Program-made: the position numbers and the translations under genes
Shown here: positions 47,001-58,113 of the stretch, one piece after another
Position numbering within the stretch: the stretch's first letter is position 1
How the letters are laid out: each line of letters begins with the position of its first letter
Source: Acridotheres tristis
Taxonomy: Eukaryota; Chordata; Aves; Passeriformes; Sturnidae
Reading direction: 5' to 3'
Length of the DNA: 64,000 bases
NCBI GenBank assembly: GCA_037013685.1
Contig: CM072898.1
Span: 62,001-126,000 of the forward strand
Notes under the pieces: generated by a model
Databases searched by the model: none
Told to the model about the DNA's origin: nothing
The model's input: the letters and a program-made list of their open reading frames with translations, nothing else

Positions 47001-49570
47001 CGAAGGGAATGTGACACGATCTGAATTAGCTGATCACTTCCAGCTTAGATAAACCAACCCAGTCCCTGAAAGTCCCACCATATCCAGTCTCCTTCCCCGC
47101 TATTGCTACATTTATCTCAGTGATTCATTGACACAATCCAGGCTAAAGAACCTACTTTACTGAGAGCTCTTTCTCTCTGCTTTCACTTGAGTTTCCCCTC
47201 AATTACCAGACAGTGTTGGAGCCCTTTTGAGGCTGCCATCACTCAGATTTCTTTGAAGCCTCCCAGATGTGACTGTGCACCACGCTGTGTCCCTGCTCTT
47301 TAAATACAGGACAAAATAAAAGTTTAAGACTCAAAGAATGAAAGGGGGATTACATGGTTTGTATGGGAGATGGCAAACTAAGCACAGCAGCAACCTTCCC
47401 GAGGACACTGCAGTCATTAAGGCAAACACTAAAAATAGCTTTTTAAAAGACCTGAACTTTTCACAGTGAGGGGAGGGATGTCTGTTTTCAAAGGAAGAAA
47501 ATCTCAGTGTGCTGAATTAATTTCTCAACCATGCTAAGCGTGGGAGATCTGCACAAGGTAAGCAAGAGGAGAGACAAAATGTTTGAAAACTGCATTGTGG
47601 TGTGGAGCCTGAAACTGGTTCATGCAACAGTACAGGATTCTTCCAAATTTATTCAGGGTAAGGGGCTATCAAAGGCTCTGATGGGTTATGGCTGGAAGCA
47701 GGGAGAGCTAGAACACAAACCCAGCTGAGGCACCAACTGAGCTGCACTTTGTCCAGGTTCTGCAGTGTTCCAATATGTTGACAGTACTTTCCGGAGCTGA
47801 AGCCTTTGGAAAATTTGGCTGTTCTACTAACTCCTTTATCTAGGAGTTAAAAGCCCTCCTTGAGGGAAATTGTAATTAATAGTGCCTTGACATCCAAAAC
47901 CATGGGCAGGATTTAGGATTTACTGTGTCAGACAGAGTATGTGGCACCAGTTTATCTGCACTGAAAGGGGGCCATGTCAAATATTTGTTAGTTATTTATA
48001 TATTTAATATATCATCTTATGGATGCTTTGCATATATAGCGTTAGTCTCCACGTAGCTAAAGAGAGAGGATGGCTTTCTTGGGCACTCTTTTTCCTGTTA
48101 AAAGTGGTGAAAAAAGAGCAACCTAAGTGTGTCCTGGTATCTGGTAGGCAAACTTGGAAAAGAGAATGAGAACCAGAATGAACTAATGGAAAAAAACCCC
48201 TTAGATTTTTATTTAGATTTTAATTTTAATATTTCTTGGTAGATTTTTAATGATATAGAAGAGAGAGAAAAGCCATTAAATCAATCAAGGAGACATAAAT
48301 TAATCAGCAAATGGAAGCTTAATAAATCAACTAACTATTCTAAAAATATATGTTATGTGGTAAACATTGTTAAATGAACATATATTTCTGGTTTGATTGA
48401 AGTGCAGTTATTTCAGCATCCAGCACACCGCTAATTTGGGGACATGAATAACTTCAACATAACAAAGTGCATTGCAATATTCTTCAGCTGCTGCCATTTC
48501 CATAAAGTCCATGTTTGGAGAATAAAGGAGGGAGCTTGTTGCCAGGGGAGTTCATGGGACAGGGAGAAAACAGTGAGAACCATAGATAATTTACTCTGAT
48601 TCTGAGCCTGCTCAAATAAAAAGAGATCCTCCTCTTGAGTGAAAGCAGGACCCACAAGGATTTAAAGAATCCTGTTGATAATTTTGAGGGCATGTGATGT
48701 TTTCAGTCTCATTTTCTATTGGAAGGCTTTTCTGAACTTGAGCTCTCTGTAGCTGCATCTGCATGTTTCATCAGACTGATGAGTCATGAAGATCTGAGAG
48801 GCAATATGTTAATAAAAATCCGATGTTTTCTTTTACAGAATGCACGTGGAAGCCTTAATATTTACAGACATGCAAAGGCAAAATGTGGTCCCAAAGAGTG
48901 AAAAAACCCCAAATCCCTTAATTTAGGATTACACATTTCATGAAATAGAAAAAAAAATTAGTAACAGCAAGTGTTCTAAAATGACTTTGATTCTAGTTAA
49001 ATATATATGATATAGTTCTCTGGGGATGCCACTAAGCTGAGACAGATTCACATCTCTGCCACTTGGGGAACAGAACCACAAGCTGAGGAACTGGGTCAGT
49101 GCCTGCAGCTGATGGGATGTGACTGCAGCAGATGCTGTGCCATGGACACAGCCCTGCCAAGAAGGGCTCTGTGCTCTCAGTTCGAAGTGCAGGTCTCCAA
49201 AGAATTTGTAAGCATGGGAACTTCTTCATTTTAGTGTTCTTTAAAGGAGCGGAGGACAGGGAGAAGTTGTAGGGAGTTGATTGAACTGACAAACAGCTAC
49301 AGGAGAAAGAAATTACTCTTCCTGGCAGACTCTGCTCTGACTCCTCTAGTCCTTTATGATCCTTATTGCACATTCCTAAACTCCCTTCTAGATAGAAATC
49401 TTCCGTACAACTTATCTTGGCTCTCCAATGCATGAAGAGTGGTTCTTCTTTCATCACTCATTACTTAAAATAAATTGCTTGAAAAATAAAAAATGTATAC
49501 AGATACAGTTTACTTCCAAATTATTTAAAGCAGCAACTTCTAAGGGCTAGAATTATATTAAAGTTTAAAA
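44057..49570. other. Unannotated stretch
   Basis: About 5.5 kb of unique-looking sequence without a recognised gene or transposon. Open segments at 44590-44883 and 45961-46233 (both reverse) have no known domains. Confidence 0.5.
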
Positions 49571-49882
49571 TGTTGAATGGGGTCACAGCTGAAGACAGAC
49601 ACATGGCCCTCTTGAGATTCATGTGGCAAAAGCTCCCTTTATTGCTCTGGACCCTTCTTGAATGGAGGGTTTGACTGTCCCCAATATACACATGTGATTG
49701 GTTGCAGTCTTAAGACACCCATTTCCCTGGCCAATGGTACATCTGCACTTAGGGTTCAATGGATTGGCTGGGATCCTTTGTATGTGTTCAGATCCATCCT
49801 ACCATCACTCACTCAGGGACTTGTTTACTCCTAGGCTGGTTAAGCTCGGGCCCGTGGTTTTTAGATTAGCTGCAATGTGACA
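49571..49882 (-). mobile_element. Probable short LTR
   Basis: A 312-bp unit starting TG (49571) and ending CA (49882). On the reverse strand it shows two inverted and one forward CCAAT-type motif (GATTGG near 49695 and 49763, CCAAT near 49732), TATATT (near 49685), then AATAAAGGGAGC (near 49640), the same order as in the LTR at 4507-5184. The terminal inverted TGT.../...ACA is present. No clear target duplication could be defined, so boundaries are tentative. Confidence 0.55.
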
Positions 49883-50368
49883 AAAGTTGATGATTATTTA
49901 GGAAATGATATTACCTGCAGTGTAGGTCACTGCTAGCAAAGTCAGAAAACAAGACACTAAGCTTGCAGTATATATCCTTGGACCCATAAAAGGAGGCAAA
50001 AAGAACCTTCAGTTTTTATTTCTGAAAAATAAATATATCTAGTCCAGTATACGTCAAAGTTAATATGATTTACCACTGAGGGGACTTAGAGGCAGTGTTT
50101 CCATGTATGTAACAATGCATCCCTGTTCTTCATGCTTACTGATCAAGTTTCTTTGTATCAGCCACTTTAACTTTTTCTGGTGAATAAAAGATTTCTTAAC
50201 ATGTGAAGTCTGAGAATTTGCTTCTAGATCCCAGTGCTAACAGTAGTGTGCTGTTTTGAAATATGAGTCTTATCATTGCATTTCTTTAGTTTCCAGAAAT
50301 TGCATTTAGAAGTCATGCAGCTGGGATATGTTGGTCCACATCCTCACCTACTCTTGGTTAATTTTCTG
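49883..50368. other. Unannotated stretch
   Basis: Nothing recognised. Confidence 0.5.
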
Positions 50369-50487
50369 AATGAGGGAGCCTTCGGACAACATTCTCAGGG
50401 ATGCACAGGATGGGATTGTTGGGGTGTCTGTGCACAGCTAGAAGCTGGATGATCCTGGTGGGTCCCATCCAGCTCAGAATATTCCAG
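50369..50487 (+). mobile_element. CR1 LINE 3' fragment
   Basis: CCTTCGGACAACATTCTCAGGGATGCACAGGATGGGATTGTTGGGGTGTCTGTGCACAGC, GGATGATCCTGGTGGGTCCCATCCAGCTCAGAATATTCC. Same subfamily as 12730-12870, lacking the last few bases of the tail. Confidence 0.85.
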
Positions 50488-51087
50488 CAGTACTTTGCTA
50501 ACACCCAAGGAGGATGCAGCTTTTCAATCTCTCATCCTGCGAATGATGTCACTGGGCTTCTCTGAAGGATTCTTTGACAACAGAATAGTCATTCAGCAAT
50601 GGTTTGTTTATTGACCAATAGTGAACCTCATCCAAGCAAGCCTTGGAGAGAAGCACAGTAGAAGCAATATTTCAAGATCTAAAAGTTACATGTACTAGAA
50701 GTTGTCTTCAAAAGCATATTTTGATAGCATGCAAAAGCAGAAGCAATAAAAGGTGGATGTGTAAAAGTTCTTTTGTCCTCAGCTATGGGGATTGTGTGTG
50801 TGCAGGGATAAAGCATTTCCAGATGAGCTAATTATTTTCTTTTTCCCTTCTTGTAATTAATATTTTGCCTAAATTCCTATCTAAGCAGGAGTTCTTTTGT
50901 CCACATGGTGATAAATAGCTGGTTGATCAACACACGCAGCAACTTTGCCTTAATGAAAACAAACATTAAGGCAAATAGAGAAATCTGTCAACTGCAGCAA
51001 ATGTGCTCCTTCCTAATCAGTCTCCCTTGTCTATAAAATACACCCACATATTAGAAAAAGTTCATAAAGTGAGAGCTGGAAGACATC

Positions 51088-51148
<61 letters not shown>

Positions 51149-54100
51149 TATTTAGCTGCAGAATTCAGTGCAGAGTGTCATGCACAGTTGTCATCTGAGA
51201 CCATTAAGCCCAGCATAATCTGTGCTGATGCCAGAGCCATCAGACCACTGTATTTCACTAGGACCACTTATGAAATCTGTCGTATTACTCAGCTGCTGCA
51301 AAGATGCCTCAGGTTTTCCCCCTGCCGAAATAAACTCTTGATGTGTAGGGGTTTGAAGCTGTTTTTTAATGTCTTGATTCTCTGGGATGGTTTATAACAT
51401 GTAATAACAGCAATGCATGTAATGGTCAAAGTGGAAGTGCATTGGTATTAGGCAACCTTATAAATTGCTTGCAGGATGAATCCAAAGCACATTGGCTTGT
51501 GGGGATATTCTCTTCACAGCACCTGCTTGGTGTTTTCATCTGCAGTTCTCGAAGACAGTGCCAGAAATAAGTAGCAATAAGCTACTCATAGATAAAACAT
51601 AATAATTATGATAATAAAGAAGTTGAAATAAGCATTATGTTAGCCACAAATGACACAGTATTTTAGCTTTTGTACTTTGATGCTGGAAGGTGACTTTTCC
51701 GGCTATAATCCATTTGGAGTTGATATTAATATGACTTCTGCCAGTTAGGGGCAGAAATATCCATTTGAAAGCAAAGATTAAGTTTGCTGACACACATCTC
51801 AGCACTGACAAGGGGGTTTAAGATGGAAATTCATGTCAGATGCCCACAAAAGTGTAAGAAACTGAGTCTCTCTGAATATTCTGAAATGAAACCATCTGCT
51901 CTGCTTAGAAGTCCACGCAAGATCCTTTTGTCTTTAAAGCCAGCATCTGTTGGAAGTGTACTGTATGTATAGAGTGAAATCCAGGGGTTAGGGGAACAGT
52001 AGCTGCTCTTTCAGCCCTTAGATCTATAACATTTGCTAAGATACCACGTGGATTATGGAGTGGAGAAGGGTCTCTCTCCTATACACTTGACTGGGCTTTG
52101 GAACAGAGACAAGTAAATTTCACTCAGAGGGAAAGGATTGAATAAATCCTACCATGATGAATCCTTGCGTAAAATAGAGCCTAAGTCTATTCACTCAAAT
52201 TACCCTTCCTAATGTTGAGCATTTTTCATCCTCCTAGGTGGGAAAGGTGATTTGTCTCTTGTGGCACTCCTTTTGCCTTTCCTTCCCCCTTCTATTTGTG
52301 ACCAGACTGTTGCTTCCTTCGCTCCCAGCCTTACATTTGTCCCTGTTTGTTGTCCCTGGAAGTGGGGATCTGTGGGAGATGCACCATCTGGAAGTGCCAG
52401 CAGGTTGTTTTCCCTTGTAGCATGTCTCACTGCAGCTTCTGCCACTCTATGTTTCCAGATGACAAGTGCCTCCCAAACTGAGCCCTTCTGCTCCCAAGGT
52501 ATAAGGAAAGAGGAAATCCTCCCCAGGTCCTGCCTGTGCATCAGCACTTCCTTTGGGGAAGTAGAACAGCTTCATGCTCAGGAATTCTGACTCCTACTTG
52601 AATGGCTGACGAAAGGAGATCCTATTCCATTTAGCTTTTGGTGGGAAATGAGTATTCTACTATCCTTGTTTAGGGAAAGATAAGGAAAAAAGCTGTTGGC
52701 TCTCTTTCTGAAATCAGTTTCTGGGAGCCATAAACAGAGAAAACAAAACCATCAACTTTTATTCCTGATAAAAGAAAATCTCTAGTCCAGTCATAATTAT
52801 TACTAAGCAGTTCTGTACTGTTTTTGCATTTGTCTGAGGAAAAAGTCAATTGAACTTGTCTTTAAAATGGAATAATTACTTGGGCTTTTTTTCTGCTTGT
52901 AGTAAGTGTAAACTCAGTTTGTTTTGCGGGGATCTGGCAGGTGGAATTGAACTTGTTCTGGGCATTAGTCAATGGCCATGGGGTGATCAGTAACAAAAAC
53001 TGGACGAATTATTCTCATTCTTGCCTATCTAAAGTCTGCCCAAATATGAGAACTTCCTTGTATGTCCAAATATGAGAAAGCAGTGCATGATCATGATCTG
53101 CATTAAGAGTTATGAGAATATGGATGAAGGAGACAATGGAAAAGGCCTTATTAAAATTCATCACAGAGGAATGTTATGCCCAGTTGCTTTTATCAAAACA
53201 GCATAATCAGTGCACACATCTGAGTAAATAGTGACTATGACAACAAAGAATCTGCATTGTGGTGTATTAATTCTCAAGCTTAGTATAAATTAAATGTTTA
53301 TTTTAATATATTGTTTTCTTATAAAATATTAATATCTGTATTTCAAGCATAAGGGGAAAGCAACACTGCAGTATGATAGAGCTGGATCAACGTTTTAGTT
53401 CAGGTATTGGTGTTTCTTTCAATGTTGTAAATAATTTTTTTTGAGATTAAAAAACTGGTGAGTCAAGCCTTGCCCTCGTTTTCTGTACGACATATTAAAA
53501 AATCTATTTGAGGATATCTGGGTGGCTAATGTGTCTTGGAGCTAAATGTTTGCACAATGCAAGGTCAGCAGAGAGTCATAAGTCATAAATCAGTAGTATC
53601 ACTAGGTGTGGAAGTTAAGGGTTGTTACTTGACTCAATTTTAATGTATTTTTAAATACAGTGAAGTGGTCTCTTTACTACTTTATTTGCCTTAATACTTG
53701 TAAGTTGATCTTTTTCTCCTGAACAAAAACGTAATTGAATAATTTTCACAGATGTTTCAGAGGGAACAGCTGCAATAACCTCAGAATGCGGGTTCATCTG
53801 GAATTTTGAATACAGCATTGTACAAGCTGATATTTTTAGTATGTTGTGCAGTATTAATGTACTGAAGAAACAAATGAATATAATGGAAAGTTGTTAATCT
53901 GGGGGGAAATAGGATCTTGGCAAGAGGCTTGTATCAGTACAGACAATTAATTCAGACAGATCAGTGTACTTTTAAATCCAAAACTAAAAATGGGATAAAT
54001 AAGGACGTCATTCTAATTAGGGTGGTTATTAACTTGTAGAACTGAACATGAGAAATTTACTCTAGAAGATATTCTAGCATGTTTAATTACAACCTCATTA

Positions 54101-54929
54101 AATTTTCTTAAAGTTCTAATTAACTTGAATTAAATGAAACCTGGAGATTTTTAAAGAAACCCAAAGCTTAAATCAGTGCAAGAATGTACTAAAACAGCTT
54201 AGAATTTTGTGGTTAAATGAATATGTAACACAGCCAAGGTCAAACAATGACTATTTTCAGTGTGTGCTGTGAAATTGCAGTGTTCTAGTGATACACTTGC
54301 AGTATTATTTCCAAAGCTCCCACCTACAATCCCAAGGGGGATGATGAGGTTGTTAATGACAGGGATGTGTCCTGGGCAGGAGCAGTCTCACTAAAAACCC
54401 CTCTGCAAATCTGGGGCTGCCTCATTAGCAAGGGCAGCTTCTCTGGATCATTTCCCTTCCTTTTAGCCTGAGGAAAGCTGTCTGCCATGCAAGAATTTAA
54501 ACAAAATACACATTGCGCTTAGCTGAAAGCTTTCAGGTGAAATAATATTTGTAATTTAAAAGATAGAAAAATTTTGAGATTATTTTTGTGATTTGTTTGA
54601 AAATTTCAACAAAATTAAAACTCCAAGGTCCTACTGCAGTAAAAATCAAAGTAACATTTTTGACTTTTAAAAAAATTATTAAAATATTTACCAAATTTGT
54701 TGTAGCAGAGCTATTTGTGATTTCTTTTCTAAATAAATACAGTCAATGCCAAAAATATTCTCAAAAGCTATGAGGTTGTGGCCATCTTAATCCTTATACA
54801 TTCTCCCACCTGCCAAAAAATTTACCCCTTAAATAATAAGTTTCCCATTCTTTGCTGCACATGTGTCTGATGACGATTTTTCTGTAGGCAATGGAAGTAT
54901 TTTTTTTTTTTGTGAGGAGGTGGATAACA
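50488..54929. other. Unannotated stretch with AAT microsatellite
   Basis: No gene recognised. It carries the (AAT)20 microsatellite at 51088-51147. The both-strand open region at 52209-52590 has no known domain. The rest is AT-rich unique-looking sequence. Confidence 0.55.
51088..51147. repeat. (AAT)20 microsatellite
   Basis: Twenty uninterrupted AAT units (60 bp). Perfect repetition suggests it is likely to be length-polymorphic. Confidence 0.98.
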
Positions 54930-57570
54930 TAAAGGGGTAGCCCTTTATATTAAGGAGGCTATGGATGCCATAGGTATTGAAACTAATGATGATGCAGTTG
55001 AATGCCTGTGGGTAAGAATTAAGGGCAAGGCCAACAATGCTGACATCCTACTGGGAGTCTGTTATCATCCACCCATCCAGGGAGAAGAGGTGGACAACCT
55101 ATTCTATTAGCAGCTGGAGAATGTCTCAGGATCATCAGCCCTTGTTCTTGTAGGTGACTTTAAGCTGCCAGACATCTGCTGGGAACTTAATACAGAAGAA
55201 AAGAGGCAGTCCAGGAAGTTCTTAGACTTTGTGGAGGATAACTTCTTGTTATCCTGGTAAGTGAGCCCACCAGGGAAGGACTATATTAGATCTGTGGTTT
55301 GTAAATAGAGATGGGCTGGTGGGAGATGTGGTTGGAGGCTCCTTGGGGCAAAGTGATCATGAAATTATAGAATTCTCAATAGTTGGTGATATCAGGAGGA
55401 ACAAAAATAAGACTCTTACACTGTGTTTCCAGAGGGCAGACTTTGGCCTTTTTAGAAGACTTATTCAGAGAGTTCCTTGGGAAGCAGTCCTTAAAAACAA
55501 AGGATTTCAGGGGAGGTGGATGTGTTTAAAAATAGAAATCCTGAGGGCACAGGAGCAGACTGTCCCTGTGTGCTGAAGAACGAGTCAACAAAGCAATGTC
55601 CAGCCTGGATGGGCAAGGAGGTTTTGAAGAAACTTAGAAATAAAAAGAGGATGTAACATATTTGGAAGGAGGGTCAGGTCTCTCAGGACATATTTAAAGG
55701 GGCTGCTAGGACATGTTGGAAAAAAATTAGGGAGGCCAAAGCTCAGTATGAACTTAAAATAGCGACTTCTGAAAAGGATAACAAAAAAGTTTTTTACTAA
55801 TATATTAATGGTAAAAGGAAGGGTAAGACCAACCTTTTTAATTAGATTTTCTAATGGATGAGAGAACTTAGTAACTGCAGATAAGGGGAAGGTGGAAGTG
55901 CTTAATGCCTTCTTTGCCTCAGTCTTTAGTGGAAGATGGTTTGTCCTCAGGACAGCTGTCCTCCTGGACTGTAGATGGTGTCAGGGAGCAGAATGGTCCC
56001 CCTGTTATCCAGGAGGAGGCAGTCAGAGAACTGCTGAGCAGCTGAGATGCTATGGGCTCAGATGGGATCCACCCCAGGCTGATGAGGGAGCTGGCAGATG
56101 AGCTGGCAAAGCCCCTCTCCATCATTTACCAGCAGTCCTGGCTCACTGGTGAGGTTCCAAATGACTGGAATCTGGCCAATGTGACACCCATTCACAAAAC
56201 GGTTGGGAAGGAGGATTCTGGTAATTGTAGGTCAGTCAGTCTGACCTCAGTACCAGGTAAGGCAATGGAACAGTTTATACTGAGTGCCATCACACAGCCC
56301 TTACAGGATGGCCAGGGTATCAGACCCAGCCAGCATGGGTTTAGGAGGGGTAGGTCGTGTTTGACCAATCTCATCTCCTTTTATGACCAGGTGACCCACC
56401 TGGTGGGTGCTGGAAGGGCTGTGGATGTTGTGTATTTGGACTCCAGCAAGGCCTTTGACACTGTCTCCCACAGAATTCCCTGGAAAAGCTGCAGCCCGTG
56501 GCTTGGACAGGAGCACTCTGTGCTGGGTTAGGAACTGGCTGGATGGCTGGCCCAGAGAGTGGTGGTGAACGGTGCTGCATCCAGCTGGGGATCAGTCACC
56601 AGTGGTGTCCCTCAGGGCTCTGTGCTGGGGCCAGTCCTGGTCAATATTTTTACTGACGACATGGATGAGGGCATTGAGTCTTTCATTAGTAAATGTGCTG
56701 TTGGCACTGAGCTGGGAGCGTGTGTCGATCTGTTGGAAGGGAGGAGGACTCTGCAGAGAGACCCGGAATGTTTGCATGGATGGGCAGAGTCCAATGGGAT
56801 GAAGTTTAACAAGTCCAAGTGCCCAGTCCTGCATTTTGGCCACAGTAACCCCTGCAGTGTTACAGGCTGGGGACAGAGTGGCTGGACAGTGCCCAGGCAC
56901 AAAGGGACCGGGGGGCACTGATGGACAGCAGCTGGACATGAGCCAGCTGTGTGCCCTGGTGGCCAGGAAGGCCCGTGGCCCCTGGCCTGGATCAGGAATG
57001 GTGTGGCCAGCAGGAGCAGGGAGGTTCTTGCCCTCTACTCAGCACAGGTGAGGCCACACCTCGAGTGCTGTGTCCAGTTGTGTCCCCTCAGCTCAGGGAG
57101 GACGCTGAGACGCTCGAGCGCGTCCAGAGGAGGCAACGAGGCTGGGGAGGGGCTTGGAACACAAACCCTGTGAGGAACAGCTGAGGGAGCTGGGGATGTT
57201 CATCCTGGAGAAAAGGAGACTCACAGTGACCTTATCGCTCTCTACAACTCCTGACAGGTGGCTGTGTCAGCTGGGGTTGGTCTCTTCACCAGGCAGCACT
57301 GACACAACCAGAGCACACAGCCTCAGGCTGGGCCAAGGGAGATATAGGTTGGATATTAGGAAGAAGTTTTTTATGGAAAGAATAATAAAGTATTGGAATG
57401 GTTTGCCTGGGGAGGTGGTGGAGTCACCATCCCTGGATGCGTTTAAAAAGCCTGGATGTGGCACTTGGTGCCATGGTCTAGTTGAGGTGTTAGGGCATGG
57501 GCTGGACTCAATGATCTTGGAGGTCTCTTCCAACCCAGTTATTCTTTGATTCTGTAATTCTGTGATTCTT
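54930..57570 (+). mobile_element. Long CR1 LINE relic, 5'-truncated
   Basis: A 2.6-kb CR1 copy beginning inside the ORF2 endonuclease and running to a full 3' end (ATTCTTTGATTCTGTAATTCTGTGATTCTT, 57540-57569, the tandem 8-bp-type tail that defines CR1). A complete CR1 is about 4.5 kb, so roughly the first 40% is missing, as is usual because reverse transcription often stops early. It is the only piece here with substantial coding remnant. The final 3' UTR contains GGGCTGGACTCAATGATCTTGGAGGTCTCTTCCAACCC, showing a subfamily different from the short copies. No target duplication was found by eye. Confidence 0.93.
54937..57470 (+). pseudogene. CR1 ORF2 pseudogene (endonuclease and reverse transcriptase)
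   Basis: In an intact CR1, ORF2 nicks the target and copies the LINE RNA. The decayed parts are: endonuclease remnant 54937-55380, with [21 protein letters not shown] (catalytic aspartate region) and the SDHEIIEF histidine motif near 55350; a linker 55390-55890; reverse transcriptase 56052-56830, with LANVTPIHK, GFRRGRSCLTNL, VVYLDSSKAFDTVSH (first catalytic aspartate region, near 56440) and [12 protein letters not shown]-terminal part 56930-57470, with RPHLE and RYRLDIRKKFF. In-frame stops lie near 55108, 55258 and 55840 and frames shift near 56050, 56520 and 57000. The usual FADD motif reads [11 protein letters not shown], so the second catalytic aspartates are gone. Cannot be functional. 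Confidence 0.9.
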
Positions 57571-57997
57571 TAAAGCACCCCAAGACAAAAGTAAATGAAG
57601 GAAATGTTAGAATTGAAGCTTTGGAAGTACTGCTGCAGTTTTTCAAATCAGGATAAATGGAGTAAGGATAGGGATGGCAGGGCTCCTCTTCTTTGAGTTT
57701 TATCACAAACAGAACTATTTTCTTTCTGTGGATTAGGCTTTCAATTTCCGTTGGGTGGCTCTGCCTCATAACAGTTTAATATGTTATGGACCTGCAGGTG
57801 CTTGCACATGTGTGAGAGGTAAAAGAAAAGCAAATACTTTCAGTGAAAGTTCACTCATAACTGGAGAGCTGAGCAGGGACTGCTAAGTTAAGAAGCAAAC
57901 TTATTAGTATAAACATTTAGAGGAAAAAAGGCTACCCAAGGTGCCAGAATGCATCTCAGGAGAGTCCATTTGATTGTGTGATTTGGGCCCAGTTTTC
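57571..57997. other. Unannotated spacer
   Basis: Nothing recognised between two CR1 copies. Confidence 0.5.
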
Positions 57998-58113
57998 AGA
58001 GAGTCACAGAACCACTGCTCTGGGCTGGGTGGCAAGGTGGGGATTGTCACAGATTGGATTTGATGGGCTTGGAGGGGCTTTCCAACCCTAGTAATTCTGT
58101 GATTTTGTTAAAA
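57998..58113 (+). mobile_element. Short CR1 LINE 3' fragment
   Basis: GAGTCACAGAACCACTGCTCTGGGCTGGGTGGCAAGG, ending TTTGATGGGCTTGGAGGGGCTTTCCAACCCTAGTAATTCTGTGATTTTG. The last 50 bp follow the CR1 3' consensus; the first part looks like the start of a reverse-oriented CR1 3' end, so this may be a small rearranged or self-primed copy. Confidence 0.72.

Noticed and set aside
49032..49457. 141-codon reverse-strand open segment
   Set aside because: No domain or exon signals recognised; length within chance for this GC content.
52209..52590. Two overlapping 112-codon frames on opposite strands
   Set aside because: Opposite-strand opening suggests composition; neither translation shows a known family.
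56052..56531. Intact-looking reverse transcriptase frame
   Set aside because: It is an open piece of the CR1 ORF2 relic; flanking parts have stops and shifts, so it is listed as pseudogene only.
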